Shown: positions 6,316-14,078 of the stretch, piece by piece | How the letters are laid out: each line of letters begins with the position of its first letter | Position numbering within the stretch: position 1 is the stretch's first letter | From: a virus | DNA: 26,127 nucleotides | Reading direction: 5' to 3' (one strand) | IMG/VR virus record: IMGVR_UViG_3300037517_001162 | Coordinates: 1-26,127 of that record | Program-made: the position numbers and the translations under genes | Notes under the pieces: generated by a model | What the model was told of the DNA's origin: nothing | The model's database searches: none | The model's input: only the letters and a program-made list of their open reading frames with translations

Positions 6316-6540
6316 TTAATCTTCTATATCTTCCTCTTCCCCCATGGAATCTGGATTTTCAAATCTAAATGCTATTATTTCATCTGGTAAAACTTGTCCA
6401 TTTTCATCAAACATTTCTGGATGATATGTGTATGGTTCTCTCTGTTCAAGATGTTGTTTGACTGTCCAACCAACTAAACCACCAAGTATTAGAGCAAAAA
6501 TAACAAATAAAACTGAAAATACAAGAGCTAGTGCTAACAT
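6316..6540 (-). CDS. Small single-pass membrane protein
   Basis: A 74-residue protein with one strong hydrophobic helix at about residues 2-27 (LALALVFSVLFVIFALILGG) and an acidic cytoplasmic or periplasmic tail (ENPDSMGEEEDIED). Its ATG is preceded by a strong ribosome-binding site (TTTAGGAGAATCACT). There is no catalytic motif. Operon position is between the 59-residue ORF and the DUF6433-like gene. The function is unknown. Confidence 0.72.
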   Translation of the reverse strand: MLALALVFSVLFVIFALILGGLVGWTVKQHLEQREPYTYHPEMFDENGQVLPDEIIAFRFENPDSMGEEEDIED

Positions 6541-6555
6541 AGTGATTCTCCTAAA

Positions 6556-6735
6556 CTACTTTGGTTTTCCTATTCTCAAGGAAAAATTAAAGTAGATGGT
6601 TATATCTCTATGAAAAAGAGAAACCATCCTTTCAAAACATATAGTAAATGCTTTTTTAGCTGGTTCCCTCCTTTTTAAAACTAACTCAACACCCCTATTA
6701 ACGGGAAGAGTATTACCTTTATTTATGGTACTCAT
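6556..6735 (-). CDS. Small basic protein downstream of glutaredoxin
   Basis: A 59-residue ORF filling the gap between the glutaredoxin and the 74-residue membrane protein. It starts MSTINKGNTLPVNRGVEL and includes LKRREPAKKAFTICFERM and IYFNFSLRIGKPK. It is strongly basic. Its ATG overlaps the glutaredoxin stop as ATGA, the same coupling seen elsewhere in this operon, and it ends 16 bases before the next ATG with a strong ribosome-binding site between. No known domain. Confidence 0.65.
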   Translation of the reverse strand: MSTINKGNTLPVNRGVELVLKRREPAKKAFTICFERMVSLFHRDITIYFNFSLRIGKPK

Positions 6736-6983
6736 CCAAGTAAATTATTTCCCTGAAGATACTTAACTGTATCAGAGCATCCTCCAAGATGTTCACCATT
6801 CATGACCACTTGAGGGAAGGTAGAACCCTCACCAAACTCTTTGTAAAATCCTTCTCTGGTAAAATCAGTACCAAGGACATATTCTCTAACTGCAAATCCT
6901 TTAGACGTGCTTAGTGCAGAAAGCACTTGAATTACTTTCGTGCAATATGGGCAACCATGTTTGCTGTAAACTGTAAAATTCAT
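6732..6983 (-). CDS. grx: Glutaredoxin
   Basis: An 83-residue glutaredoxin. The dithiol active site CPYC is at residues 11-14 within VYSKHGCPYCTKV, the cis-proline element is TFPQV (about 59-63), and the glutathione-binding GGCSD follows at about 67-71. It reduces disulfides, for example in ribonucleotide reductase, and is a common T4-like phage gene. It follows the GT2-methyltransferase gene by five bases and overlaps the small ORF at 6735. Confidence 0.94.
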   Translation of the reverse strand: MNFTVYSKHGCPYCTKVIQVLSALSTSKGFAVREYVLGTDFTREGFYKEFGEGSTFPQVVMNGEHLGGCSDTVKYLQGNNLLG

Positions 6984-6988
6984 AACTC

Positions 6989-8242
6989 CTAAATTCTTAC
7001 TGGATGTGGACGTTTTTTATCTGATTTAATAGCACATAACCATGCAGTTGTGATTGCAATATTATCTTGCCACCAATTAGTTTCCAATCTAAATTCTTGA
7101 AATCTAATTGAATTATTTTTAATGAACTGTGCCTTTTCTTTTCTGGTATAATACCAGAAACTATTTTGATTCCAATAACTTACATGTGTTGGATCTTGAA
7201 AAGCACCTCTACCATCAGTAGAAGGAACCTCAATAAATGCCCAACCACCATCACAAAGAACTCTATAAATCTCACTCATAATTTTGAGTGGGTCTTTTAA
7301 GTGAGCAAGAATATGACTTGCATTAATCACTCCAACACTATTATCTGGAAGGGGGATTCCTTCATTCAAATCATGAGTGATGTCTGCATTTTCTATATCA
7401 ATAGTAACATATCCTGGTCTTGGAAACAACCCCCCACCAAGATCTACTTTCATCAACCCATTAAATTCTACATCACGTTCAGCAAGTTGTTGTCCATATT
7501 GATGAAACAACTGAAATGTTTTAACTTGAATATCATCAAGTCGTTGTGTTTGAGTATTATTGTTATTAGGAAGCCACCTGTAATAATAAAGAATTTTAGG
7601 AATGAACTTAAACTTGGTGTGAAGATATGATCTAATCACTAACTCATGATCATCACATATATTTAACTCTGGATTATGACCACCTAATTCTTGGTAAGTA
7701 GTTTTTCTCCAAGCTCTTACATGATCTGGAGCATACCAAATAATACCAATGCTGTGACTGGTTGGTGGGAACATATCAATCTTGATGAATTCCTCATCTC
7801 TAAAATTGACCCATTTATATGTCCATCCATTCTCTGGATTCCAAGGAACTTTATATTCAGGACCTCTCATATCATAAAGAAGATCTTCACTATATGCAAA
7901 CCCCACCTCTTCATCTTGAAATGCTTGATTCAATTCCTCAAGGCAATCAAAACTCAACAGATCATCATGATCTACCTCTACAAGAATATCTCCTTTACCA
8001 AGATTAAATGCCTTGTTCTTAATAAATCCTACATTAGGATTTGTAATTCCAGTGTAAACCTTCACTCTTCCATCAGATCTTAATTCTTCTGGTAAGTGTC
8101 CTGGTTTACAGTCCCCATTTAAATATAAGACCCATTCCCAATCAGAATATGTTTGATTCTTGATAGTATCATACAATTCCATTAGGAATGGAATGTTATC
8201 TTTCTTATGCTCTGGAGTAATAATACTAAACTTATAATTCAT
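6989..8242 (-). CDS. GT2 glycosyltransferase-methyltransferase fusion
   Basis: A 417-residue bifunctional protein. The N-terminal half (about 1-225) is a GT-A family 2 glycosyltransferase, with FSIITPEH at the start and the metal-binding DHDD at 91-94. The C-terminal half (about 260-417) is a class I SAM-dependent methyltransferase-like domain: motif I VDLGGG at 266-271, the acidic TIDIE (280-284), and IYRVLCDGGWAFIEVPS (325-341) as in Methyltransf_11 proteins. The ATG at 8242 was chosen over a TTG three codons upstream. It probably adds and methylates a sugar, but neither donor nor acceptor can be read. It is the last gene of the first glycan block. Confidence 0.85.
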   Translation of the reverse strand: MNYKFSIITPEHKKDNIPFLMELYDTIKNQTYSDWEWVLYLNGDCKPGHLPEELRSDGRVKVYTGITNPNVGFIKNKAFNLGKGDILVEVDHDDLLSFDCLEELNQAFQDEEVGFAYSEDLLYDMRGPEYKVPWNPENGWTYKWVNFRDEEFIKIDMFPPTSHSIGIIWYAPDHVRAWRKTTYQELGGHNPELNICDDHELVIRSYLHTKFKFIPKILYYYRWLPNNNNTQTQRLDDIQVKTFQLFHQYGQQLAERDVEFNGLMKVDLGGGLFPRPGYVTIDIENADITHDLNEGIPLPDNSVGVINASHILAHLKDPLKIMSEIYRVLCDGGWAFIEVPSTDGRGAFQDPTHVSYWNQNSFWYYTRKEKAQFIKNNSIRFQEFRLETNWWQDNIAITTAWLCAIKSDKKRPHPVRI

Positions 8243-8243
8243 A

Positions 8244-8828
8244 TCAATCAAAAAAGAACATGTGAAATAGTCTTGAATCTTCTAACCCTTTACCAAAATA
8301 TTGTGATGCTGCATGAATACATTTACCATTAAAAATAACTAACCTATTGAAAACATTTCCAACAGTATCAACTAACTCAAACTTTGTTCCATCATAAAAC
8401 CCACCATCAAAAGCAGAATCAATTCCAGGATCTGATGCATGTCTTGCTTTAGTTTCTTTATGAGCATACATAGATGTTCCTGCTTGAAATGGAGCATCAG
8501 GCGTTAAGTAAACCATTCCAGCCCACTGTTGAAGGTCTGTATGATACACAAGGGGATCTTCAGCATTACATGTCTGAAAGACTCCATTCATACCATACTC
8601 ATCCCAAATAGTAATTGGTTGTCCAATAATAGTTTCAAATGCTTTTTTAGTTCCAGGAACAAAAAACTTCTGTTCAGTTCTTTTACCTTTGTAATATCTT
8701 AAGTCTGCCACAAACTCTTGTTGTAATGCATACTCTCTGACAGCATAAGGGTCAGAATAAAAGTTATCTACTACAAAAATTCTTTTATCTGGGTTTAAGT
8801 TTAAATTACTTACTGTTAAAAATTTCAT
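8244..8828 (-). CDS. DUF6445-like protein, putative 2OG-Fe(II) oxygenase fold (paralogue 1)
   Basis: A 194-residue protein related to the one at 10977-11543. Candidate iron ligands of a double-stranded beta-helix oxygenase are present: His96-Thr-Asp98 and His172, with Arg186 (SRLFHMFFF) as a possible 2-oxoglutarate contact. The N-terminal VVDNFYSDPYAVREYAL is typical of DUF6445-type proteins. Many such proteins sit in glycan or antibiotic clusters. The assignment to this fold rests on the ligand pattern only, and the substrate is unknown. It lies two bases upstream of the fusion glycosyltransferase and one base downstream of another. Confidence 0.7.
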   Translation of the reverse strand: MKFLTVSNLNLNPDKRIFVVDNFYSDPYAVREYALQQEFVADLRYYKGKRTEQKFFVPGTKKAFETIIGQPITIWDEYGMNGVFQTCNAEDPLVYHTDLQQWAGMVYLTPDAPFQAGTSMYAHKETKARHASDPGIDSAFDGGFYDGTKFELVDTVGNVFNRLVIFNGKCIHAASQYFGKGLEDSRLFHMFFFD

Positions 8829-8829
8829 A

Positions 8830-9933
8830 TCAAGTCAGTTCTAATTTTTCTTTTAAAAGTTTGTGCATATCATTTATGTAAGTTCCAGTATTATAATACG
8901 CTCCATTATGAATTAAGAACACAAAATTTGGAAATGGATTAACTCTTTCTGGAGCAATCAAAAGAAGACAAATTGCATATGCAGATTCATAATCTTCTAT
9001 TTTCATATATGTTTCCATTAATCCACACAAATGTTCATTTCTTTGAGGGCAATATGATTCACACTTTTTATATTCCAACAAAGCAGTTTCATGTTCACCA
9101 CAAAAACTATAAGCATTTCCAATTAAGTATTGAGAATAATAAATCATCTCATTAATTCCACCATCATAAAAATACTTAATGTATTCTTTAAAATAAAAAA
9201 TACATCTTCTTGCATATTCTTTTTGGTGTTCATATCCAAGAGGAAGGACATTTGATCCATAACAATCACTATAACTTTTTCCTATGTAAAAAAAGTGATA
9301 GGAATCTTTCATCAAAGTTCCACCACACACATGTTGTTCTTCCAATTCTAATGCATCAGTGACAAACTTTGTTGGATTTACATAACTATTTCCCTCACTT
9401 GTAATAAAGTGCCTAAACTTTCCATCCAAATTAACTCTCTGGAATTCTTCTTCTGTTGGACCACATCCAGGAAGAATAATACACTCATGTCTTTTATCAT
9501 GCTTAAATCTCCAAGGAAGATTTGCATTCCAAATTCTACTTCTTAACCAAGAAGATCCACCTGTAGTTGCAACAACATTCCATGATTGAACAGAAGTATT
9601 ATTTAAAACAGACCAATCAAAATCATCATCAACTTCCAACTGTTCATCAGCATCTATTCTAAACAACCAATCACACCCATGGTCTGCTTTAGTGCATTCT
9701 TGAACTAAACTATCGCTATTCCATCCTGGATAATGCCATTCTACATTATAGCAGTATCCAGGAATGTTTTTTTCCTTAAAGAAATTTTCAATTAATTCTT
9801 GGGTATTATCTGATCCATTACACTGAATGATCCAGTAATCAATATGTTTGTAACAAGAATTAAGAACTCTTTCTATGATGTGAGATTCATTTCCCACCAT
9901 CATGTTTAAGCATATTTTAGAAGTTTTCATCAT
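8830..9933 (-). CDS. GT2-like glycosyltransferase with TPR-like C-terminus
   Basis: A 367-residue protein. The N-terminal GT-A domain begins ICLNMMVGNESHIIERVLNS and carries the nucleotide-sugar/metal motif RIDADEQL at 92-99 (Asp94, Asp96). The C-terminal part (about 265-345, with GNAYSFCGEHETALLEY and METYMKIEDYESAYAI) looks like tetratricopeptide repeats. This two-part architecture is known in SunS/TPR-type glycosyltransferases. The tandem ATG at 9933/9930 overlaps the UDP-galactopyranose mutase stop. Donor and acceptor are unknown. Confidence 0.83.
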   Translation of the reverse strand: MMKTSKICLNMMVGNESHIIERVLNSCYKHIDYWIIQCNGSDNTQELIENFFKEKNIPGYCYNVEWHYPGWNSDSLVQECTKADHGCDWLFRIDADEQLEVDDDFDWSVLNNTSVQSWNVVATTGGSSWLRSRIWNANLPWRFKHDKRHECIILPGCGPTEEEFQRVNLDGKFRHFITSEGNSYVNPTKFVTDALELEEQHVCGGTLMKDSYHFFYIGKSYSDCYGSNVLPLGYEHQKEYARRCIFYFKEYIKYFYDGGINEMIYYSQYLIGNAYSFCGEHETALLEYKKCESYCPQRNEHLCGLMETYMKIEDYESAYAICLLLIAPERVNPFPNFVFLIHNGAYYNTGTYINDMHKLLKEKLELT

Positions 9934-10973
9934 TCTTCAATTTCATTATTTGGAGTAAGGATTGGATCAGAGAATCCCATTCTCTTTAGTTTGTTTGCAG
10001 TTCTTGCAATCGTCTGGTCAATGGTCAGATACTTGTATGTAGCAGTTCTACCAACAAAGATAGTATTTTTTTCTGCTTGCATGAGTGGTTTATATTGTTC
10101 AAACTGTTGTAAATATTTTCCAAAGATCATAGGATAGTATGGATTATTCACACCCTCAACATGTTCAACAGGATACTCTCTTGTAACCACTGTAGTTTCA
10201 ACATCTTGGTTATACCAGTATGAGTGATCAATTGCCCTATTCCACCCATTCTCCCTATTACATTCATTCAATTGAATGTAACAAGTTTTGGGACAATAAA
10301 CATGCTCAAACTGAAGAGATCTATATGCTAACTTTCCATACTCATAATCAAAATAATTATCAACCTTTCCAGTAAAAACTAAAAGATCACATTTATCTTT
10401 TAACTTTCTCCATTCATCTTTAGGGACATTTAAGTGAACTGGAATATCATCAAAAATATTTTTGAACATATCAACAAATCCATTCTTTGGAAGACCTTGA
10501 TATTTTTGTTGAGTAAATGCTCCATCTGTTCCTTGCTTTCTTACAGGAAGTCTATTAAGAATTCCCATAGGAAGTTCTTCCATCTTGACTCCCCACATCT
10601 TCTCTGAATAATCTCTAAAGACTAATTCTCTAATCTCATTATCAGAAAGACGTCGTCCAATAATTTTATCAGAGTTGTCATTATAAGGAATAGGAATTCT
10701 ACCTAACTTTGTATTAGCCCAAACATGAACTGAAAAATTATTGAACTGTGCAAACTGATGTAACCAATTCCACACTCTTTCGCTGTCTGTGTGAATAGCA
10801 TGAGGACCATGTGCATGAATTACACAACCAGTTTTATCATCAACATAATCATAACAGTTTCCAGAAAGATACTCTCTTGTTTCAAATACTTCTACGTCCC
10901 AACCATTATCTTTTAAAATTCTTGCAGAAGTTGCCCCTGCAGTTCCAGACCCAATCACATATGCCAAAGACAT
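9930..10973 (-). CDS. glf: UDP-galactopyranose mutase
   Basis: A 347-residue FAD enzyme that converts UDP-galactopyranose to UDP-galactofuranose. The N-terminal dinucleotide-binding motif is GSGTAGA (8-14). Family hallmarks follow: HAHGPHAIHT (53-62), SEKMWGVKM (about 123-131), RLPVRKQG, YFDYEYGKLAYRSLQFE, NPYYP, and VGRTATYKYLTIDQTIA near the C-terminus. Length is normal for the family. It supplies galactofuranose for the neighbouring glycosyltransferases, which is inference. It follows the second oxygenase-like gene by three bases. Confidence 0.93.
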   Translation of the reverse strand: MSLAYVIGSGTAGATSARILKDNGWDVEVFETREYLSGNCYDYVDDKTGCVIHAHGPHAIHTDSERVWNWLHQFAQFNNFSVHVWANTKLGRIPIPYNDNSDKIIGRRLSDNEIRELVFRDYSEKMWGVKMEELPMGILNRLPVRKQGTDGAFTQQKYQGLPKNGFVDMFKNIFDDIPVHLNVPKDEWRKLKDKCDLLVFTGKVDNYFDYEYGKLAYRSLQFEHVYCPKTCYIQLNECNRENGWNRAIDHSYWYNQDVETTVVTREYPVEHVEGVNNPYYPMIFGKYLQQFEQYKPLMQAEKNTIFVGRTATYKYLTIDQTIARTANKLKRMGFSDPILTPNNEIEE

Positions 10974-10976
10974 TTA

Positions 10977-11543
10977 TTAATACCTCGTATTAAAAAAGAA
11001 CGTTTGAAATAATCTACCACTATGTAAATCTTTACCAAAATAATCCACAGAAGCATGATACAACTTCCCTGGGTATAATATTAATCTATTGTAAATATTT
11101 CCTATTCTATCAACAACTTCCCATTTTGTATAGTCTCTTGCATCTTCTCCATGATCCATGCTCCCTATAGAGGATCGTTCTTTTGTTTTCTTGTGCATAT
11201 ACAAAGCAGTTCCACCACTAATAGGAGCATCTGGAGTTAAGTAACAAACACCTGCCCACATATTGTTATAGTCAGAATGAATCCAAGTTCTATCTTCTGC
11301 AGTGCAGATTTGAAATGCTCCTGTATATCCATCACCATTTTCATCAAGCAACCAATCAGTTACTCCACCAGCAGCATGTGAAACTAAAGCATTAATAACT
11401 TCCTTGACACTATCACTCAAAAATGATTTTGTTCTCATTCCTGGATAGTTGCCACGAACAGAAAATTCTTGTGACAATGCCATATTTCTTACATCATCAG
11501 GATTGTCATAAAAATCATCAGCAATTATTAAATTAACTTTCAT
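10977..11543 (-). CDS. DUF6445-like protein, putative 2OG-Fe(II) oxygenase fold (paralogue 2)
   Basis: A 188-residue paralogue of the protein at 8244-8828. It has the same order of elements: ADDFYDNPDDVRNMAL at the start, His89-Ser-Asp91, WAGVCYLTPDAPISGGT (96-112), NRLILYPGKLYHAS with His163, and SGRLFQTFFF with Arg177. The shared WAG-Y-LTPDAP segment makes common descent clear. The catalytic assignment is tentative. It overlaps the upstream glycosyltransferase gene by 11 bases. Confidence 0.7.
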   Translation of the reverse strand: MKVNLIIADDFYDNPDDVRNMALSQEFSVRGNYPGMRTKSFLSDSVKEVINALVSHAAGGVTDWLLDENGDGYTGAFQICTAEDRTWIHSDYNNMWAGVCYLTPDAPISGGTALYMHKKTKERSSIGSMDHGEDARDYTKWEVVDRIGNIYNRLILYPGKLYHASVDYFGKDLHSGRLFQTFFFNTRY

Positions 11544-12291
11544 TCCAATATGCCCCAGTCCTTGAACAATATTTTACATTTGGATCTATGTATTTAAATC
11601 CATCCCATCCAGGTTCATTTTCTGCAACTCTTTTACCATGAAAGTAATCTCCAATATGATTTACCATCATGCCACCATCTGAAGTTTTAAGCAACCCTGC
11701 ACCAATATTATACTTATGTAATAAGTAATTTGCAATCACAGATTCTGATGGGTTAAATCCTGTCTCTTCAAAAATAGGTTCTTTAGCAATCCATGCTGGA
11801 TATAAAGACATCAACATCCAAAAATATGGAGTTGCCTTTTCATACCTATAATCTTTAAATATTACATCATCTTCTTTAGGTCCAATATCTTCTGTTTCAA
11901 ACTGATACCAATTATTTCTCTTTAGTTGAACTTGAGATAATGTTTTGTCTTGTTGTAAAATTTCAATCATATCCATTACTTTCAATGGATACATAACTTC
12001 TACATCATCTTCATGATGAAAAATATAATCATAATCTCTTTCTTTTACCAAATCAAAAAGTTGTTGCCAAGTTTTTGTGATGCCTAAATTTTCTTCATGA
12101 AATATTAATTCATTATACCCATTATTAATTACAAACTCTGCTAATGAATCATTATCCCTACCTAAAGGATAATCATCTATAAAAAGATGATGTACATCCA
12201 ACCCACTAAAATCAAGTTTTTTATTTGCTTCAAATGTTTTTTTAAGAAACTCTACTCTATTGGTAGAAAAAACTACATGAAGTAATTTCAT
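11533..12291 (-). CDS. Glycosyltransferase (GT-A, GT2-like)
   Basis: A 252-residue predicted GT-A glycosyltransferase. It begins LLHVVFSTNRVEFLKKTF, as GT2 enzymes do. The acidic metal/nucleotide motif is HHEDDVEV (92-99), preceded by ENLGITKTWQQLFD. A later FWMLMSLYPAWI and the acidic ESVIANYLL fit the acceptor side. The donor and acceptor cannot be read. It overlaps the 106-residue upstream gene as ATGA. Confidence 0.8.
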   Translation of the reverse strand: MKLLHVVFSTNRVEFLKKTFEANKKLDFSGLDVHHLFIDDYPLGRDNDSLAEFVINNGYNELIFHEENLGITKTWQQLFDLVKERDYDYIFHHEDDVEVMYPLKVMDMIEILQQDKTLSQVQLKRNNWYQFETEDIGPKEDDVIFKDYRYEKATPYFWMLMSLYPAWIAKEPIFEETGFNPSESVIANYLLHKYNIGAGLLKTSDGGMMVNHIGDYFHGKRVAENEPGWDGFKYIDPNVKYCSRTGAYWNES

Positions 12292-12608
12292 ACTATTACT
12301 GGTTTCCCCTCACCTTTTGGAAGTTTTTTAACTGGTTGCATAGGTTGTCTTGGTCTTAAATTCCAAGGGTCGACACCATCTGGGATTGGATCATCCCATT
12401 TACTCTCAACTATATTACTTGTTGGAAGTGCTTTTGGAATTTCAACATCCACAACAGGTCCCATCAAAAACTTGTTGCGTGTATAGGTTCTGTTCTGTGG
12501 GTCAAAAGAAACCATTGCAAGAGCATCTGTTTCATCACCACAATCTAAAAGTTTTTTTCCAGTTCTCTTATCTATAACTGAAAAATAATCATCGTTATAC
12601 TTTTTCAT
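12288..12608 (-). CDS. Hypothetical protein at the start of the first glycan block
   Basis: A 106-residue soluble protein. The first half (MKKYNDDYFSVIDKRTGKK, then DPQNRTYTRNKFLMGPVVDVEIPK) looks like a small beta-sheet domain. The second half is Pro-rich (DDPIPDGVDPWNLRPRQPM). No domain is recognised. It overlaps both neighbours, by 14 bases upstream and 4 downstream, which supports translation. Confidence 0.65.
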   Translation of the reverse strand: MKKYNDDYFSVIDKRTGKKLLDCGDETDALAMVSFDPQNRTYTRNKFLMGPVVDVEIPKALPTSNIVESKWDDPIPDGVDPWNLRPRQPMQPVKKLPKGEGKPVIV

Positions 12609-12717
12609 TCTTTGAAGGTTTTTGATTATTATAGTTTACTTTAGGTGGTCTGTAAAGTCCAGGCCAAGTATCCCTAATTATTTCTGATAATTTGTATGGA
12701 GTTTCTGTAGTAATCAT
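12595..12717 (-). CDS. Very small ORF downstream of psbA
   Basis: A 40-residue ORF between the psbA terminator and the 106-residue gene, beginning MITTETPYKLSEIIRDTW and continuing with PGLYRPPKVNYN. It is the only sizeable reading frame in this gap. The start lies eight bases past the terminator T run, so it would need readthrough from psbA or an unseen promoter. No obvious ribosome-binding site was seen. Confidence 0.4.
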   Translation of the reverse strand: MITTETPYKLSEIIRDTWPGLYRPPKVNYNNQKPSKNEKV

Positions 12718-12724
12718 ATCGACT

Positions 12725-12746
12725 AAAAAAGGGGTGTTTCCACCCC
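12725..12746 (-). terminator. Intrinsic terminator of psbA
   Basis: A GC-rich 6-bp stem (GGGGTG at 12731-12736, CACCCC at 12741-12746) closes a GAAA tetraloop on the minus strand, followed by six Ts (12730-12725). It is a strong intrinsic terminator 24 bases past the psbA stop. Confidence 0.88.
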
Positions 12747-12770
12747 CATCTTGAGTAGTTTTATTATCTA

Positions 12771-13850
12771 TCAACCAATTGATGGAGCAGTCAGAGCAAC
12801 AGAAGTTACTTCAGCAGCAGCAAGGTCAAGAGGGAAGTTATGAGCATTGCGCTCGTGCATGACCTCAAAACCAAGATTAGCACGATTGAGAATGTCTGCC
12901 CAAGTGTTGATTACATGACCATTATTATCAAGCAGTGATTGGTTAAAGTTGAAACCATTCAGGTTGAATGCCATGGTGCTAACGCCTAGAGCAGCAAACC
13001 AGATGCCCACAACAGGCCATGCAGCAAGGAAGAAGTGCAGTGAACGAGAATTGTTGAAGGATGCATATTGGAAGATCAGACGACCAAAGTATCCATGAGC
13101 AGCAACAATGTTGTAGGTTTCTTCTTCTTGACCAAACTTGTAACCATAGTTTTGAGATTCATTTTCAGTAGTTTCACGAACCAGTGAAGAAGTCACCAGT
13201 GAACCGTGCATAGCACTGAAGAGTGAACCACCAAACACACCAGCAACTCCAAGCATATGGAAGGGGTGCATCAGGATGTTGTGCTCTGCCTGGAACACAA
13301 GCATGTAGTTAAAGGTGCCAGAGATACCCAGAGGCATCGCATCAGAGAAAGAACCTTGACCGAAAGGATACACCAGGAATACAGCAGAAGCAGCAGCAAC
13401 AGGTGCAGAGTATGCAACACAAATCCAGGGACGCATACCCAGGCGGTAGGAGAGTTCCCACTCACGACCCATGTAGGCATAGATACCAATCAGGAAGTGG
13501 AACACAACCAGTTGGAAAGGACCACCATTATAGAGCCACTCATCAAGAGAAGCAGCTTCCCAAATGGGATAAAAGTGCAAGCCAATGGCGTTGCTTGAAG
13601 GAACTACAGCACCAGAAATAATGTTGTTTCCATACATGAGAGAACCAGCAACTGGTTCACGAATACCATCAATGTCTACAGGAGGTGCAGCAATAAAAGC
13701 AACAATAAAGCAAATTGTTGCAGCAAGCAAGCAAGGAATCATCAGGACTCCAAACCAACCAACATAAAGACGATTGTCTGTTGAAGTTACCCAGTTGCAA
13801 AATTGTTCCCAGGTGTTAGTAGATCGTTGTTGAGCAATTGTAGCAGTCAT
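12771..13850 (-). CDS. psbA: Photosystem II D1 protein
   Basis: Full-length D1 (359 residues), the reaction-centre core protein replaced during photoinhibition. All key residues are at the standard positions: Tyr161, Asp170, Glu189, His190, His198, His215, Ser264, His272, His332, Glu333, Asp342 and the processing site after Ala344. Residue 130 is Glu (GREWELS), the form associated with high-light D1:2. No intron interrupts the gene. Local base composition is host-like (32 of 60 bases are G/C at 13381-13440) compared with the AT-rich neighbours. The protein is used to keep photosynthesis running during infection, as known for cyanophage psbA. It has its own promoters, a long leader and a strong terminator. 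Confidence 0.99.
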   Translation of the reverse strand: MTATIAQQRSTNTWEQFCNWVTSTDNRLYVGWFGVLMIPCLLAATICFIVAFIAAPPVDIDGIREPVAGSLMYGNNIISGAVVPSSNAIGLHFYPIWEAASLDEWLYNGGPFQLVVFHFLIGIYAYMGREWELSYRLGMRPWICVAYSAPVAAASAVFLVYPFGQGSFSDAMPLGISGTFNYMLVFQAEHNILMHPFHMLGVAGVFGGSLFSAMHGSLVTSSLVRETTENESQNYGYKFGQEEETYNIVAAHGYFGRLIFQYASFNNSRSLHFFLAAWPVVGIWFAALGVSTMAFNLNGFNFNQSLLDNNGHVINTWADILNRANLGFEVMHERNAHNFPLDLAAAEVTSVALTAPSIG

Positions 13851-13901
13851 TTGTTTTAAAAGAATAGTAGGACCATCAGGGAAATGGTGGTGATACTATG
13901 C

Positions 13902-13922
13902 TCTCCACACCCTCAGTGGAGA
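13902..13922 (-). promoter_or_regulatory. Stem-loop in the psbA leader
   Basis: TCTCCAC (13902-13908) pairs with GTGGAGA (13916-13922) around a 7-base loop. It is about 50 bases upstream of the psbA ATG and begins about 5 bases after the start predicted from the box at 13934-13942. It may stabilise or regulate the message. Confidence 0.5.
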
Positions 13923-13933
13923 TATGAGAGACG

Positions 13934-13942
13934 TAATTTATA
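13934..13942 (-). promoter_or_regulatory. Late-like box TATAAATTA in the psbA leader
   Basis: The minus strand reads GTGTATAAATTACG, one base longer than the T4 late core. No -35 element at 17 bases was found, which fits a late rather than a host-type promoter. It would give a psbA leader of about 77 bases. Confidence 0.4.
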
Positions 13943-14010
13943 CACCCATAGGTCTCGGTTAGCGGGTGTTCAACTGTTAAGAACTTGTTACATTCCTTAA
14001 CTTGTTGTTG

Positions 14011-14044
14011 TATTTATCATATCACACCTATCAGAACCAGTCAA
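14011..14044 (-). promoter_or_regulatory. psbA: Compound host-type and late promoter for psbA
   Basis: TTGACT (14044-14039) is followed after 17 bases by TATGAT (14021-14016). The -10 box runs straight into a late-like GATAAATA (14018-14011). This would allow psbA transcription from the start of infection into the late period. The predicted leader is about 155-160 bases, covering the second late-like box and the stem-loop. Confidence 0.65.
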
Positions 14045-14048
14045 GCAT

Positions 14049-14055
14049 CTAAATA
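14049..14055 (+). promoter_or_regulatory. Late-promoter-like box for the plus-strand block
   Basis: CTAAATATAGG on the plus strand, 23 bases upstream of the ATG at 14079. It lies five bases from the -35 box of the psbA promoter on the other strand, so the 14011-14055 segment works as a compact divergent promoter region. Confidence 0.45.
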
Positions 14056-14078
14056 TAGGAGTAGAATAAGTATTTCTA

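Noticed and set aside
6720-6726. Late-promoter-like ATAAATA near the glutaredoxin stop
   Set aside because: It falls in codons 4-6 of the 59-residue ORF, so a transcript from it would start inside that gene. The AT-rich coding sequence explains it.
13257-13767. Several open frames antisense to or out of frame with psbA
   Set aside because: They lie wholly within the highly conserved psbA coding sequence, whose G/C-rich codons leave other frames open. No start signals or spacing support them.
12771-13850. Possible intron or homing endonuclease within psbA, known in some cyanophages
   Set aside because: The reading frame is continuous over 359 residues with all D1 landmarks at standard positions.
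13985-14005. Half of a cyanobacterial HLR1 light-response element (GTTACATT) near the psbA promoter
   Set aside because: The second repeat does not match at the required spacing, and one 8-base match in AT-rich sequence is expected by chance.
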